Shown here: in pieces, positions 1 through 7,699 of the stretch
Layout: each line of letters opens with the position of its first letter
Numbering within the stretch: the stretch's first letter is position 1
Assembly: GCA_002278855.1 (NCBI GenBank)
Contig: NCGG01000002.1
Span: 1-64,000 of the forward strand
DNA length: 64,000 bases
From: Sphingomonadales bacterium 28-55-16
GTDB taxonomy: Bacteria > Pseudomonadota > Alphaproteobacteria > Sphingomonadales > Sphingomonadaceae
Direction: 5' to 3'
The notes under the pieces: model-generated
Databases searched by the model: none
Told to the model about the DNA's origin: nothing
What the model saw: the letters and a program-made list of their open reading frames with translations, nothing else
Program-made: the position numbers and the translations under genes

Positions 1-1
1 G

Positions 2-337
2 ACGCGCGCAATTGGCAAGGCCAAAGCAATGGAAATGTGCCTGACGGGCCGGATGATGGACGCCGCAGAGGCGGAGCGTTCAGGCTTGGTTGCAAAGGTC
101 GTTCCGGCATCTGAGTTGGTCGACGAAACCGTTAAAACCGCAACGGCCATTGCTGCCATGGCGCCTTTGGCCGCGCTTGCGTGCAAGGAAATGGTCAACG
201 CTGCATTCGAAACAACGTTGCAGCAAGGCGTCGTGTTCGAACGCCGCCTGTTTCACGGATTGTTTGGCACTGAAGATCAGAAAGAGGGCATGGCCGCGTT
301 TGTCGAAAAACGTCCCGGGAATTGGACAGGGAAATAA
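2..337 (+). CDS. Enoyl-CoA hydratase, C-terminal part (copy 1, cut by window edge)
   Basis: Crotonase-family hydratase whose N-terminal half lies outside the window; the frame is open from base 2. The 111 visible residues differ from the C-terminus of the complete hydratase at 17047-17820 at only four positions (S/A, T/A, L/I, T/I), so the role should be the same: hydration of methacrylyl-CoA in valine catabolism. The stop codon lies two bases before mmsB, as in copy 2. The nucleotide differences between copies are mostly silent, which points to a diverged but selected paralogue and not a recent duplication. High certainty for the family; the substrate is inferred from context. Confidence 0.9.
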   Translation, partial: TRAIGKAKAMEMCLTGRMMDAAEAERSGLVAKVVPASELVDETVKTATAIAAMAPLAALACKEMVNAAFETTLQQGVVFERRLFHGLFGTEDQKEGMAAFVEKRPGNWTGK

Positions 338-339
338 GC

Positions 340-1209
340 ATGAAAATAGCATTTATCGGATTGGGGAACATGGGCGGCGGCATGGCCGCAAACCTTGTTA
401 AGGCGGGGCACGCGGTAAATGCGTTTGACCTGTCGGTGGAGGCATTGACGCGCGCGCAGGAAAATGGCTGCGCCACGTTTACCTCCGTGCGCGACGCGGT
501 CGATGGCGTTGACGCAGTCGTATCGATGCTGCCCAATGGCAAGATCGTGGATAGCGTGTTTGAAACCGATGTATTGAGCCACGCCCCCAAGGGTGCGATA
601 TTGCTCGATTGTTCAACAATTGACGTTGATACCGCGCGCAAGGTGACGGCGGATGCGGTCGCAGCCGGCTATGACATGGTTGATGCGCCGGTGTCGGGCG
701 GCATTGCGGCGGCCAATGGGGGCACGTTGACCTTCATGGTGGGTGGCACCGATACCGCCTTTGCGCGGGCAGAGCCGATCCTGTCGGCGATGGGCAAGGC
801 TGTCATTCATGCGGGCACATCAGGGGCCGGTCAGGCGGCAAAGATATGCAACAACATGCTGTTGGGTGCATCGATGATTGCGACCTGCGAAACCTTTTCC
901 ATGGCGGAGAAGCTTGGGCTCGACCTTCAAACCTTTTACGACATTTCGTCGAAAGCCTCTGGTCAAAACTGGTCGATGACCAGCTATTGCCCCGTTCCCG
1001 ACGTTGGACCGACATCGCCTGCCGATAATGATTATCAGGGCGGTTTTGCGACCGCACTGATGCTGAAGGACCTTAAGCTGGCGATGGAAGCGGCGCAGTC
1101 CGTCAACGCTGATGTACCAATGGGTGCGCGGGCGGCCGAACTATACGCGCGATTTGATGCAGATGGAAAAGGCAGCCTGGACTTTTCAGCGATTATTCAA
1201 AGCCTTTGA
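340..1209 (+). CDS. mmsB: 3-hydroxyisobutyrate dehydrogenase (copy 1)
   Basis: NAD-dependent oxidation of 3-hydroxyisobutyrate to methylmalonate semialdehyde in valine degradation. The 289-residue protein has the N-terminal Rossmann motif GLGNMG (residues 8-12 region), the substrate-binding DAPVSGG segment near 115-121 and the catalytic GAGQAAKICNN segment with Lys168 and Asn171/172. Length is normal for the family. The ATG at 340 directly follows the hydratase stop and has a GGGA-type ribosome site just upstream. It is about 90 percent identical to the product at 17823-18695, with most changes in the last 25 residues. It is the last gene before the integrated element. Confidence 0.93.
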   Translation: MKIAFIGLGNMGGGMAANLVKAGHAVNAFDLSVEALTRAQENGCATFTSVRDAVDGVDAVVSMLPNGKIVDSVFETDVLSHAPKGAILLDCSTIDVDTARKVTADAVAAGYDMVDAPVSGGIAAANGGTLTFMVGGTDTAFARAEPILSAMGKAVIHAGTSGAGQAAKICNNMLLGASMIATCETFSMAEKLGLDLQTFYDISSKASGQNWSMTSYCPVPDVGPTSPADNDYQGGFATALMLKDLKLAMEAAQSVNADVPMGARAAELYARFDADGKGSLDFSAIIQSL

Positions 1210-1235
1210 ATCGGTTACGCGATTGGGCAGTTTGA

Positions 1236-1251
1236 TGTGATTTTGATCACG
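1236..1251. promoter_or_regulatory. CRP/FNR-like palindrome
   Basis: TGTGA-TTTTGA-TCACG matches the CRP-type half-site pattern TGTGA-N6-TCACA with one mismatch. It lies 27 bases after the mmsB stop and 134 bases before the first HTH gene of the integrated element. A binding role is inference only; a single 16-bp match can arise by chance. Confidence 0.3.
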
Positions 1252-1329
1252 AGATTGAACGCACTGCAATGCTGTTTTATCACTGATTTTATGTCGGGTG
1301 CTCTGTCCTTATCGCGCGGATAGGTTGTC

Positions 1330-1363
1330 GCATAACCCCCTCCCAACAATCCTTAGGTTATGC
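1330..1363. repeat. 8-bp inverted repeat before the element's first gene
   Basis: GCATAACC at 1330-1337 and GGTTATGC at 1356-1363 form a perfect inverted repeat with an 18-base spacer. It lies between mmsB copy 1 and the HTH gene, where a recombinase or excisionase binding site could be expected, but it might equally be a weak hairpin. Confidence 0.35.
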
Positions 1364-1384
1364 CGATGACCTGATGTTGGGCAT

Positions 1385-1738
1385 ATGCGAAGTTCGCGTA
1401 TGTTTTACAAAAGCGTCAAAAAGCCATCGCATGCGCCCGCTGCTTCTTCACCCATTAGTCGCGCGGACCTACCCGCGTGGGTGTACGCAAAGGCTGAGCC
1501 TATGGCTCACGCAGCAGAGTCGCAAGCGCCGGCGGATGCCACAGACGACTTGCTGACCAGAACCGAGGTGGCGCGATATCTGCGCGTCTCTGACCGCACA
1601 GTCTCGCGCCTCATTCGCAAGGGCCAATTGCCCGCTTCACGCATCGGACGAGCCGTCCGGATCCGACAATCAGACCTGCTCCATATGCTTGATGGAAAGC
1701 CCAGCATTTCTGAAGATTTAGGTGCTTGTCGTGAATAG
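1385..1738 (+). CDS. Excisionase-like helix-turn-helix protein
   Basis: Small DNA-binding protein of the MerR-like/excisionase (HTH_17) type. The recognisable domain lies in the C-terminal part: LLTRTEVARYLRVSDRTVSR, then a short beta segment GRAVRIRQSDLLHML, typical of a winged helix that reads a gene's own att or promoter DNA. The first 39 residues do not look like the family, so the ATG at 1502, preceded by AAAGG, is a likely alternative start giving 78 residues. It sits 84 bases before the first tyrosine recombinase, where excisionases often lie. Family assignment is good; its partner recombinase is inferred. Confidence 0.7.
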   Translation: MRSSRMFYKSVKKPSHAPAASSPISRADLPAWVYAKAEPMAHAAESQAPADATDDLLTRTEVARYLRVSDRTVSRLIRKGQLPASRIGRAVRIRQSDLLHMLDGKPSISEDLGACRE

Positions 1739-1822
1739 GCGCCGGCTCATACTGGGTTGGAATAATAGTATACTTACTCACGAATATTACCTATTGTCCG
1801 CTCCAGTCCTCACGAGGTTCAG

Positions 1823-3502
1823 ATGACCCATAACGACCAACATAAACCCACCCTCGCAGATGCGCTTGTTGCGCTGCTGGACGCGCCGCTGACCGACATC
1901 CAGAAGCGCGACACGCGCAGCGCCGTGATAACCTTCTGCAAAGCGCTGGGTCTGTCGCCCAATGAAGTGCCTGCCAGCCCCATTTATATCCGGCGTAAAT
2001 TGGAAAGCATCTCGTATGTTGCGCTTGGCTACTCAAAGGGCCGCTGGGCGAATATCAAGACCGGTGTGGCGCGCGCGGTTGGCCTTGTGGGCAAAAGCTA
2101 TCCGAGCCGCAACACAACTCCGCTGCTGCCTAAATGGGCTGCGCTTTTGAAGATGCTACCGGCGTCCCTTAAACGGAAAGTTTCGGCGGGCGCGCGGTAT
2201 CTCAGTGGCCTTGGTGTGGATGTGGATGCCGTGTCATTGAGTGACCTGCATAGCTACCGCGATACCATATTGAACGATCGCATGCGTGCAAATGCCGAGC
2301 AGGCCTGGGACCATTTTTTGTGGGGGTGGAACTTTGCGGTTACTCAATTTCCAGACACATGGCCGCAAATCACAATCCCGCGTGTCGAGAAACGCGAAGT
2401 CTATGTCTATCCGTTCGCATACTTCCCAGCTTCGTTCGAGGCTGATGTGAACGCTTATGCCGACCGCATGCGTAATATAAACTTGGACGACGATGGGCCT
2501 GTGCGACCTTCACGGCCCGCGACCATTGATACCCGCACCCGCCAGTTACGGACCGCAGCATCCGTGCTTGCTCGCTCAGGCGTTGACCCTGCGACCATCA
2601 CCGGCATCGCCCGTTTGGTCGAGGTCGATAACTTCAAGCTGATTTTGCACTTTCACATGGAGAGGGCTGGCGGAAAAACATCTGCCGGTGTTGCGCAAAT
2701 GGCAGCCTGCCTGCGCAATGCCGCCCGCCACTATGTCAAGGTGGATGATGAGCATGACCGTAAGCTCAGTGCACTGTGCAAAAGGGTATCTGTGCAGACA
2801 GGCGGGCTTACGGCCAAGAACCGTGAGCGGCTTCGGCCGTTTGATGATGCAGAGCTTGTAAGGCAGTTCCTATGCCTGCCAGACACCATCCGGCAGCAAG
2901 TGGAGCGTGATAAGCGCGCGCCTGCTCAAAAGGCGGTGTTAGCACAGGTGGCGGCGGCAATCGCGTTGCTGCAGGCAACACCTATCCGCAAAGCCAATCT
3001 TTGTGCGATCGATATTCACCGACACTTGAAGCCGCAGCGCAAGGGCGTCCATCTGGTCATTAGCGAAAGCGAAACCAAAAACAGGCATCCGGTGGATTTT
3101 AACATCCCAGAATATGCCTTGGATATCCTGCGCTGGTACATGACCGAGTATCGGCCATATTTGGTCCGTGAACCAACTGATGCCTTGTTCCCGGGGCGCA
3201 ATGGTCAGCACAAGACAGCCCATACGCTTGGTCTGCAGATCAAAGACACTGTCTTTGAGTTTACCGGCCACACGTTTAACGTTCACCTGTTCCGCCACTT
3301 TGCCGGGAAGGTGTTCCTCGACCAGCAGCCGGGCAATTATGAAGTGGTACGGCAGGTCCTCGGACACAAACGGTTGGATACGACGACGAGCTTCTACTCC
3401 GGGGCTGAAGCCAAGCGGGCAAGCGCCATGTTCAATAATGTGGTTGATACGCTGCGAGCTCAGCATGCACCCATTGCCTCAAAGCGGAGGTCAGACAAAT
3501 GA
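1823..3502 (+). CDS. Tyrosine recombinase/integrase, long type (559 aa)
   Basis: Site-specific DNA recombinase. The C-terminal catalytic domain shows the family tetrad: Arg389 in TPIRKANL, a His-x-x-Arg as HLFRH, the LGHKRLDTTTSFYSG segment with a His, and the nucleophile Tyr525. The long N-terminal part (about 350 residues) is larger than in simple phage integrases and includes a core-binding region near residues 230-310. The ATG at 1823 has GAGG five bases upstream. Its stop overlaps the start of a second recombinase (ATGA), so the two are translated together, as in Tn554-type tnpA/tnpB modules (analogy only). Confidence 0.9.
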   Translation: MTHNDQHKPTLADALVALLDAPLTDIQKRDTRSAVITFCKALGLSPNEVPASPIYIRRKLESISYVALGYSKGRWANIKTGVARAVGLVGKSYPSRNTTPLLPKWAALLKMLPASLKRKVSAGARYLSGLGVDVDAVSLSDLHSYRDTILNDRMRANAEQAWDHFLWGWNFAVTQFPDTWPQITIPRVEKREVYVYPFAYFPASFEADVNAYADRMRNINLDDDGPVRPSRPATIDTRTRQLRTAASVLARSGVDPATITGIARLVEVDNFKLILHFHMERAGGKTSAGVAQMAACLRNAARHYVKVDDEHDRKLSALCKRVSVQTGGLTAKNRERLRPFDDAELVRQFLCLPDTIRQQVERDKRAPAQKAVLAQVAAAIALLQATPIRKANLCAIDIHRHLKPQRKGVHLVISESETKNRHPVDFNIPEYALDILRWYMTEYRPYLVREPTDALFPGRNGQHKTAHTLGLQIKDTVFEFTGHTFNVHLFRHFAGKVFLDQQPGNYEVVRQVLGHKRLDTTTSFYSGAEAKRASAMFNNVVDTLRAQHAPIASKRRSDK

Positions 3503-4581
3503 GCGGCGGTCGTTATGGTCCGAACAAGACGCCGGAGCGGCGGTGCATGCCACTTGCGCTGTGGCCAGAGGCTGACCGCACTGTCTGGCAAAATGCCCTG
3601 ACCCCGGGTACCATTCTTGATGATCACCTTGGGGCATTGGCGCATCTATCCGTTGCGTCCAATTACAAAGTCGAACGCGGATATGGGCGGTTCTTGACCT
3701 ACTGCAGAATATACGAGCCTGACTGTCTAGAGGAGGCTCCTGCAGAACGTATTAGCCCACAGCGGGTAAGGTCTTACGTCAACCACCTCACAGACATAGG
3801 TAACGGCACGCAGACCATCATGGCACGCCTGCAGGATCTAGGTAGCATGGCGTCCTTGTTCGCGCCCGAGCGGGACTGGTCGTTTATCAATCGCCTCGCA
3901 GGCCGCATCCGCGCCCGTCACAAGCCTGCCCGCGAGAAAAGCCGCATATTGATGACCGATGAGTTGGCGCAGCTTGGCTACGACCTCATGCACGCCGCGC
4001 AAGGGGACGACAGCATATCGGATGCCGTGCAATATCGCGACGGGCTCATGATCGCCTTGCTTGCCTATGTCCCCATCCGGCGCAAGAACTTCACCGCCCT
4101 TCAAATCGGCAGCAGCATCGTGCGGCGACAAGGTCAGTGGTTTATCCAACTCACCCCTGAGCAAACCAAAACCCACGCATGGTTCGAGACGATACTGCCG
4201 CCGGCCCCGGAGCCATACCTGCAGCGCTACCTCGAGTTCTATCGTCCAATGCTGGTGGCCTGCACGGGCCGCTGGCAGAAGCCAACAGGCGATGCCCTTT
4301 GGATATCGAACCATGGCTCGCCGATGACGCAGGATGGTCTTTACAGCCGCATCTGCCGGCACACAGGCGAACGGTTCGGGGAGCACTGCTCGCCGCACAT
4401 GTTCCGCGACGCGGCAGCCTCAACGCTGGCAACCGAGGCACCGGAGTATGTCCGGTTGGCAGCGCCGCTGCTCGGCCACCGCAGTTTCCAAACCACCGAG
4501 AAATACTACCGTCAAGCCAAGGCCCAAGAGGGGCATGACAGATTTACACAAGCAATTACCGCACTGAGGGGAGAAGGATGA
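3499..4581 (+). CDS. Tyrosine recombinase/integrase, second of pair (360 aa)
   Basis: Second site-specific recombinase, of standard length. The N-terminal SAM-like core-binding region (about 40-120) is followed by a catalytic domain with Arg in VPIRRKNF, HMFRDAAAS (the His-x-x-Arg box), APLLGHRSFQTTEKYYRQA with the second box-II His and the Tyr nucleophile. All catalytic residues are present. It starts inside the stop of the preceding recombinase with a GGAGG ribosome site, and its own stop overlaps the next gene. The three-gene coupled unit suggests the proteins act as one complex. Which DNA sites it joins cannot be seen. Confidence 0.9.
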   Translation: MSGGRYGPNKTPERRCMPLALWPEADRTVWQNALTPGTILDDHLGALAHLSVASNYKVERGYGRFLTYCRIYEPDCLEEAPAERISPQRVRSYVNHLTDIGNGTQTIMARLQDLGSMASLFAPERDWSFINRLAGRIRARHKPAREKSRILMTDELAQLGYDLMHAAQGDDSISDAVQYRDGLMIALLAYVPIRRKNFTALQIGSSIVRRQGQWFIQLTPEQTKTHAWFETILPPAPEPYLQRYLEFYRPMLVACTGRWQKPTGDALWISNHGSPMTQDGLYSRICRHTGERFGEHCSPHMFRDAAASTLATEAPEYVRLAAPLLGHRSFQTTEKYYRQAKAQEGHDRFTQAITALRGEG

Positions 4582-5384
4582 TGGCTAAAACAAACTCAAT
4601 GACGGCTGAAGATATTCTGGCGTTAGCTGATCACATTATTTTGCCAGATGACGATGCGTTCCAGGAGCTTGCCAAACAGCACAAGCTCAGTGCTGAACAG
4701 GCTTGGGCGCTTACCCGAACCGTCAAAAGCGCGATCGAAAAAGTGACGCTCCATGCAGAAAAACGATATGACGTTCCAGCTGCCGATATCGCCACAGAAC
4801 GAGCAGAAACTATTCTTGATCTTCTAAAAAAGCTTCATACTCAGATTACCATAGGGCGCGATACACTGCACCATATCCAGCCGCCCGAAAACCTTGGGCT
4901 GCTGGGCTCAATGTTGTCATTTCAAGCACTCAACGAACTGAACCCCAAAATCGAGTTCGAACTCGACGTAAGCGATTTTGTCGCTGATCAGACACGTCTA
5001 AACTTACCCAAGGGCATAATCGACGTCGAACGCTACTTTGCGCAACCCAAACAGATGTATGATCTAAAAAACAGACCCGACATACTCATTTTCATCATTG
5101 ATAAAATGTGTGCGCAATTTGAGAGTTACCTGATCGAAAGGCGTCCGAACAAGGGCGGCGCACCAAGCAATTGGGTCCGAGACACCATCTTATTTGATCT
5201 AGCCTGCAATGCCCGATCAATTCTCGGAAAGCGCCCTACGTCATCGGCTAAAGGTCCTTTCGACAGGCTTTGCAGTGATGTATTTTCCGCGATTGGGCTA
5301 GAAGCGTTTGACCAACCTTCTGCAGTTGCCCGAATGCTCAAAAAATACCGGGACGAGGTTAAGTTTTGGAACTCTGACAAATGA
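4578..5384 (+). CDS. Unknown protein coupled to the recombinase pair
   Basis: A 268-residue protein that I do not recognise. It starts with ATG at 4578 or 4581 inside the stop of the upstream recombinase, so it is the third member of a translationally coupled trio. It is charged and mostly helical, without signal peptide or membrane segment, and has no recombinase tetrad. The segment RPNKGGAPSNWVRDTILFDL near residue 190 recalls small phage or plasmid proteins of unknown role. By position it corresponds to the TnpC accessory protein of Tn554-type transposons, but it is about twice as long as that protein and this is only an analogy. Confidence 0.7.
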   Translation: MMAKTNSMTAEDILALADHIILPDDDAFQELAKQHKLSAEQAWALTRTVKSAIEKVTLHAEKRYDVPAADIATERAETILDLLKKLHTQITIGRDTLHHIQPPENLGLLGSMLSFQALNELNPKIEFELDVSDFVADQTRLNLPKGIIDVERYFAQPKQMYDLKNRPDILIFIIDKMCAQFESYLIERRPNKGGAPSNWVRDTILFDLACNARSILGKRPTSSAKGPFDRLCSDVFSAIGLEAFDQPSAVARMLKKYRDEVKFWNSDK

Positions 5385-5472
5385 CGCGCTCCGCTTTTAT
5401 TTGCACAACCATGTTCGGAATTCATCTGGTTCTGCCAATGGCAGGGGCATTCGAATCTGACATCGGTTATGC

Positions 5473-5643
5473 ATGTCCAGTGCAGCCCGCCCGAATCAGA
5501 CAAGCGAGAGAGAACCCGCTGTTAGCGGTATTTCGCAGCGCGTCGAGTTCGTTGCGTTTGAAGGACAGCTGCCCGTTTCAGACGCCGAGCTTGATGCGCT
5601 TGAGCAGCTTTTGGGCCCTGATTTGCAGCAACTATTCCAATAA
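5473..5643 (+). CDS. Possible small protein (56 aa) before the serine recombinase
   Basis: Short open frame from ATG 5473 to TAA 5641 that ends 49 bases before the serine recombinase gene. The peptide has an acidic, helix-friendly end (DAELDALEQLLGPDLQQLFQ) and looks more protein-like than the overlapping 100-codon frame at 5381-5683. An in-frame stop at 5458 fixes the start. No clear ribosome site precedes it, so expression is uncertain. No function can be assigned. Confidence 0.4.
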   Translation: MSSAARPNQTSEREPAVSGISQRVEFVAFEGQLPVSDAELDALEQLLGPDLQQLFQ

Positions 5644-5692
5644 CCCACCAGCCCTCACTGCGGCTGGTCGACGCCGTAACTGAGAGGTCGAT

Positions 5693-7366
5693 ATGGCATT
5701 TTCTTTACCCCAAGCGGATTTGCCAGCAGGCAAGCGGGCAGTTTTGTATCTGCGGGTCAGCACTGGAAGGCAGGCTACAGGCGACGTCTCCATTCCGTCC
5801 CAACGGGACCTTACGCAACGCTTTTGCTTGGCGAATAACTGGCATGTTGTGGACGAGTTTGTGGAACCGGGCGCGTCTGGGACGGATGATCGTCGTCCAG
5901 TCCTCCAAAAAATGATTGAACAGGCAAAGGAAGGACGGTTTGATGTTATCTGCGTTCACTCTTTCTCGCGCTTTTATCGCAATGGCGCCGAGATGGAGCT
6001 GACCATTCGCAATCTGCGCAAATATGGCGTTGAGGTCGTGTCCATGACGCAGCCAACTGGTGATGATCCGTCACAGACACTGATGCGTCAGATCATTGGC
6101 ATCTTTGACGAATACACATCTCGCGAGAACGGAAAGAACGTTACGCGTGCGATGCGCGAGAATGCAAAGCAGGGTTTTTGGAATGGCGCTAAGCCGCCGC
6201 TTGGATATCGCATCTGCGATGTAGAGCTGCGCGGAGCCAAAATGAAAAAGGGTTTGGAGGTTGACCCTGTTGATGCCGAGACCGTCCGTCTGATATTCCG
6301 GCTTTACGCCGAAGGAGACGGACAGAGCGGCCCCATCGGTGTGAAAAAGGTAACCGAATGGTTGAACTCCAACGGCTACCGAACCCGTGTTGGTGCTACG
6401 TTTGGCATAGGACCGGTTCACGGCATTCTGACCAATAAATGCTACGCGACAGGCAAGTGGCCCTACGGTGTGAAAAACTTCAAAACCAAACAAAATCACG
6501 ACCCCAGCACAGTGATCGAGATAAACATCCCGACCATTATACCCATGGAATTGTTCGAGCAGGTACAACGACGGCTTTCAATCAATAACCCGAAGGTTAC
6601 GCCGCCACGTGTGGTCAACGGACCAACCTTGCTGGCTGGCCTTGCTGTATGTGCTTCATGCGGTTCAGGTATGACCAAATCGGGTACACGCCGTCGCGGC
6701 AAAATCTACAGTTATTATAGCTGCGCTGGCTGTAAGCTCGGCGGTCGGTCTGTTTGCAAGGGCGGCAATATACCGCTTGAAAAGCTGGATGGGCTAATTC
6801 TGGACAATGTGACCCAGCAGCTATTTAATCCTGAGCGGATGGCCATAATTCTTGGGGCGCTCGTGAAGCGGACAAATACCAAAGATGCTGCTCTAGATGA
6901 CCGGCGGAACCGGCTACAAGCCGAACGCAAGGACAAACAAGAAAAGCTAGCCCGGCTTTACCGCGCCATCGAAGACGGCATTGTCGAGCTCGACGACGAC
7001 ATCAAAGTGCGAATCGCAACCATCAAGCAAGAACGCGACATCGTTCAAACCTCGCTTGATCGTATCCAGGTGCAAGTTACCAACAGCCAAGAATTGACGC
7101 CTGACAGGATCGCGGCGTTCGCTAAACTTGCACAGGACAAACTGCTGAAGGGCGAGGCGCAGGCGCGCCGTGCATATTTGCGATCAATCATCACGCGCAT
7201 CGAAGTGAGCAAAGAAAAGATCCGGATTATCGGGGATACCAACGTACTGGCAGGAGCGGTTTCAGGCCGAAAAGACGGCCCGCAAAATGTTCGCGGTTAT
7301 GTTCGCAATTGGCGCAGCACGCAGTCCTGCTATAAATGGTCTCCGTTCGCTGATAAATGCCGATAA
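5693..7366 (+). CDS. Large serine recombinase
   Basis: Site-specific recombinase of the resolvase/invertase superfamily, 557 residues. The N-terminal catalytic domain has YLRVSTGRQ with the nucleophile Ser23, and HSFSRFYRN. The recombinase domain spans about 170-280 (RIFRLYAEG-like segment), then a zinc ribbon with CASCGSG and CAGCKLGGRSVC (about 320-360), then a coiled coil of about 390-460 rich in Arg, Glu and Lys. The tail VRGYVRNWR resembles the C-terminus of many alphaproteobacterial serine recombinases. A GAGAGG site precedes ATG 5693. It adds a second recombination chemistry beside the tyrosine pair. Confidence 0.93.
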   Translation: MAFSLPQADLPAGKRAVLYLRVSTGRQATGDVSIPSQRDLTQRFCLANNWHVVDEFVEPGASGTDDRRPVLQKMIEQAKEGRFDVICVHSFSRFYRNGAEMELTIRNLRKYGVEVVSMTQPTGDDPSQTLMRQIIGIFDEYTSRENGKNVTRAMRENAKQGFWNGAKPPLGYRICDVELRGAKMKKGLEVDPVDAETVRLIFRLYAEGDGQSGPIGVKKVTEWLNSNGYRTRVGATFGIGPVHGILTNKCYATGKWPYGVKNFKTKQNHDPSTVIEINIPTIIPMELFEQVQRRLSINNPKVTPPRVVNGPTLLAGLAVCASCGSGMTKSGTRRRGKIYSYYSCAGCKLGGRSVCKGGNIPLEKLDGLILDNVTQQLFNPERMAIILGALVKRTNTKDAALDDRRNRLQAERKDKQEKLARLYRAIEDGIVELDDDIKVRIATIKQERDIVQTSLDRIQVQVTNSQELTPDRIAAFAKLAQDKLLKGEAQARRAYLRSIITRIEVSKEKIRIIGDTNVLAGAVSGRKDGPQNVRGYVRNWRSTQSCYKWSPFADKCR

Positions 7367-7699
7367 ACAGCGTAAACGTCAAAAATTAACAGCGAAAGTG
7401 CAGTACACCCATTCGGACAATGGCGCGATACAGTCATTTCCAGCGCTTTATCCGGAAAAATAACAGCGAATGCATCAGCGAAACTTATTTCCAAGTCGTG
7501 ATGACAACTGTGAATATTCAATCCCCTTATGCGGAAAACAAAATTTAGCGAGACATGGTCGCGATGCGTCGCTAAAAGCACATCAGTCGAAAAGGAAAAC
7601 CGAGTCCCGCAACCGCGGTGGATTTGGGCCTGTCGGCGCCAAATCTTCTGTGGTTGTATTTTAGCAACTGGGCTGCGGCCCCACAGAAGGAATGATGTT
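7367..7699. other. Non-coding stretch after the serine recombinase with short repeats
   Basis: No convincing gene. The motif AACAGCG recurs at 7367-7372, 7388-7394 and 7462-7468 (the last two as TAACAGCGAA), with a related CAGCGAAA at 7476. An inverted repeat lies at 7544-7576. This is where the att site of the serine recombinase or the promoter of the methyltransferase gene could be; neither is proven. Confidence 0.4.
7544..7576. repeat. 8-bp inverted repeat in the non-coding stretch
   Basis: TTTAGCGA at 7544-7551 and TCGCTAAA at 7569-7576, spacer 17 bases, perfect match. Could be a recombinase half-site pair or a hairpin. No T-run follows, so it is unlikely to be an intrinsic terminator. 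Confidence 0.35.

Noticed and set aside
5381..5683. 100-codon frame starting inside the stop of the unknown third gene
   Set aside because: Composition is irregular (Ser/Pro/Arg-rich) and another frame at 5473-5643 looks more like protein. ATGA-type overlap alone was not enough.
7364..7480. AACAGCG repeats as a CRISPR-like or plasmid iteron array
   Set aside because: Only three short, unevenly spaced copies; no constant repeat length and no replication gene nearby.
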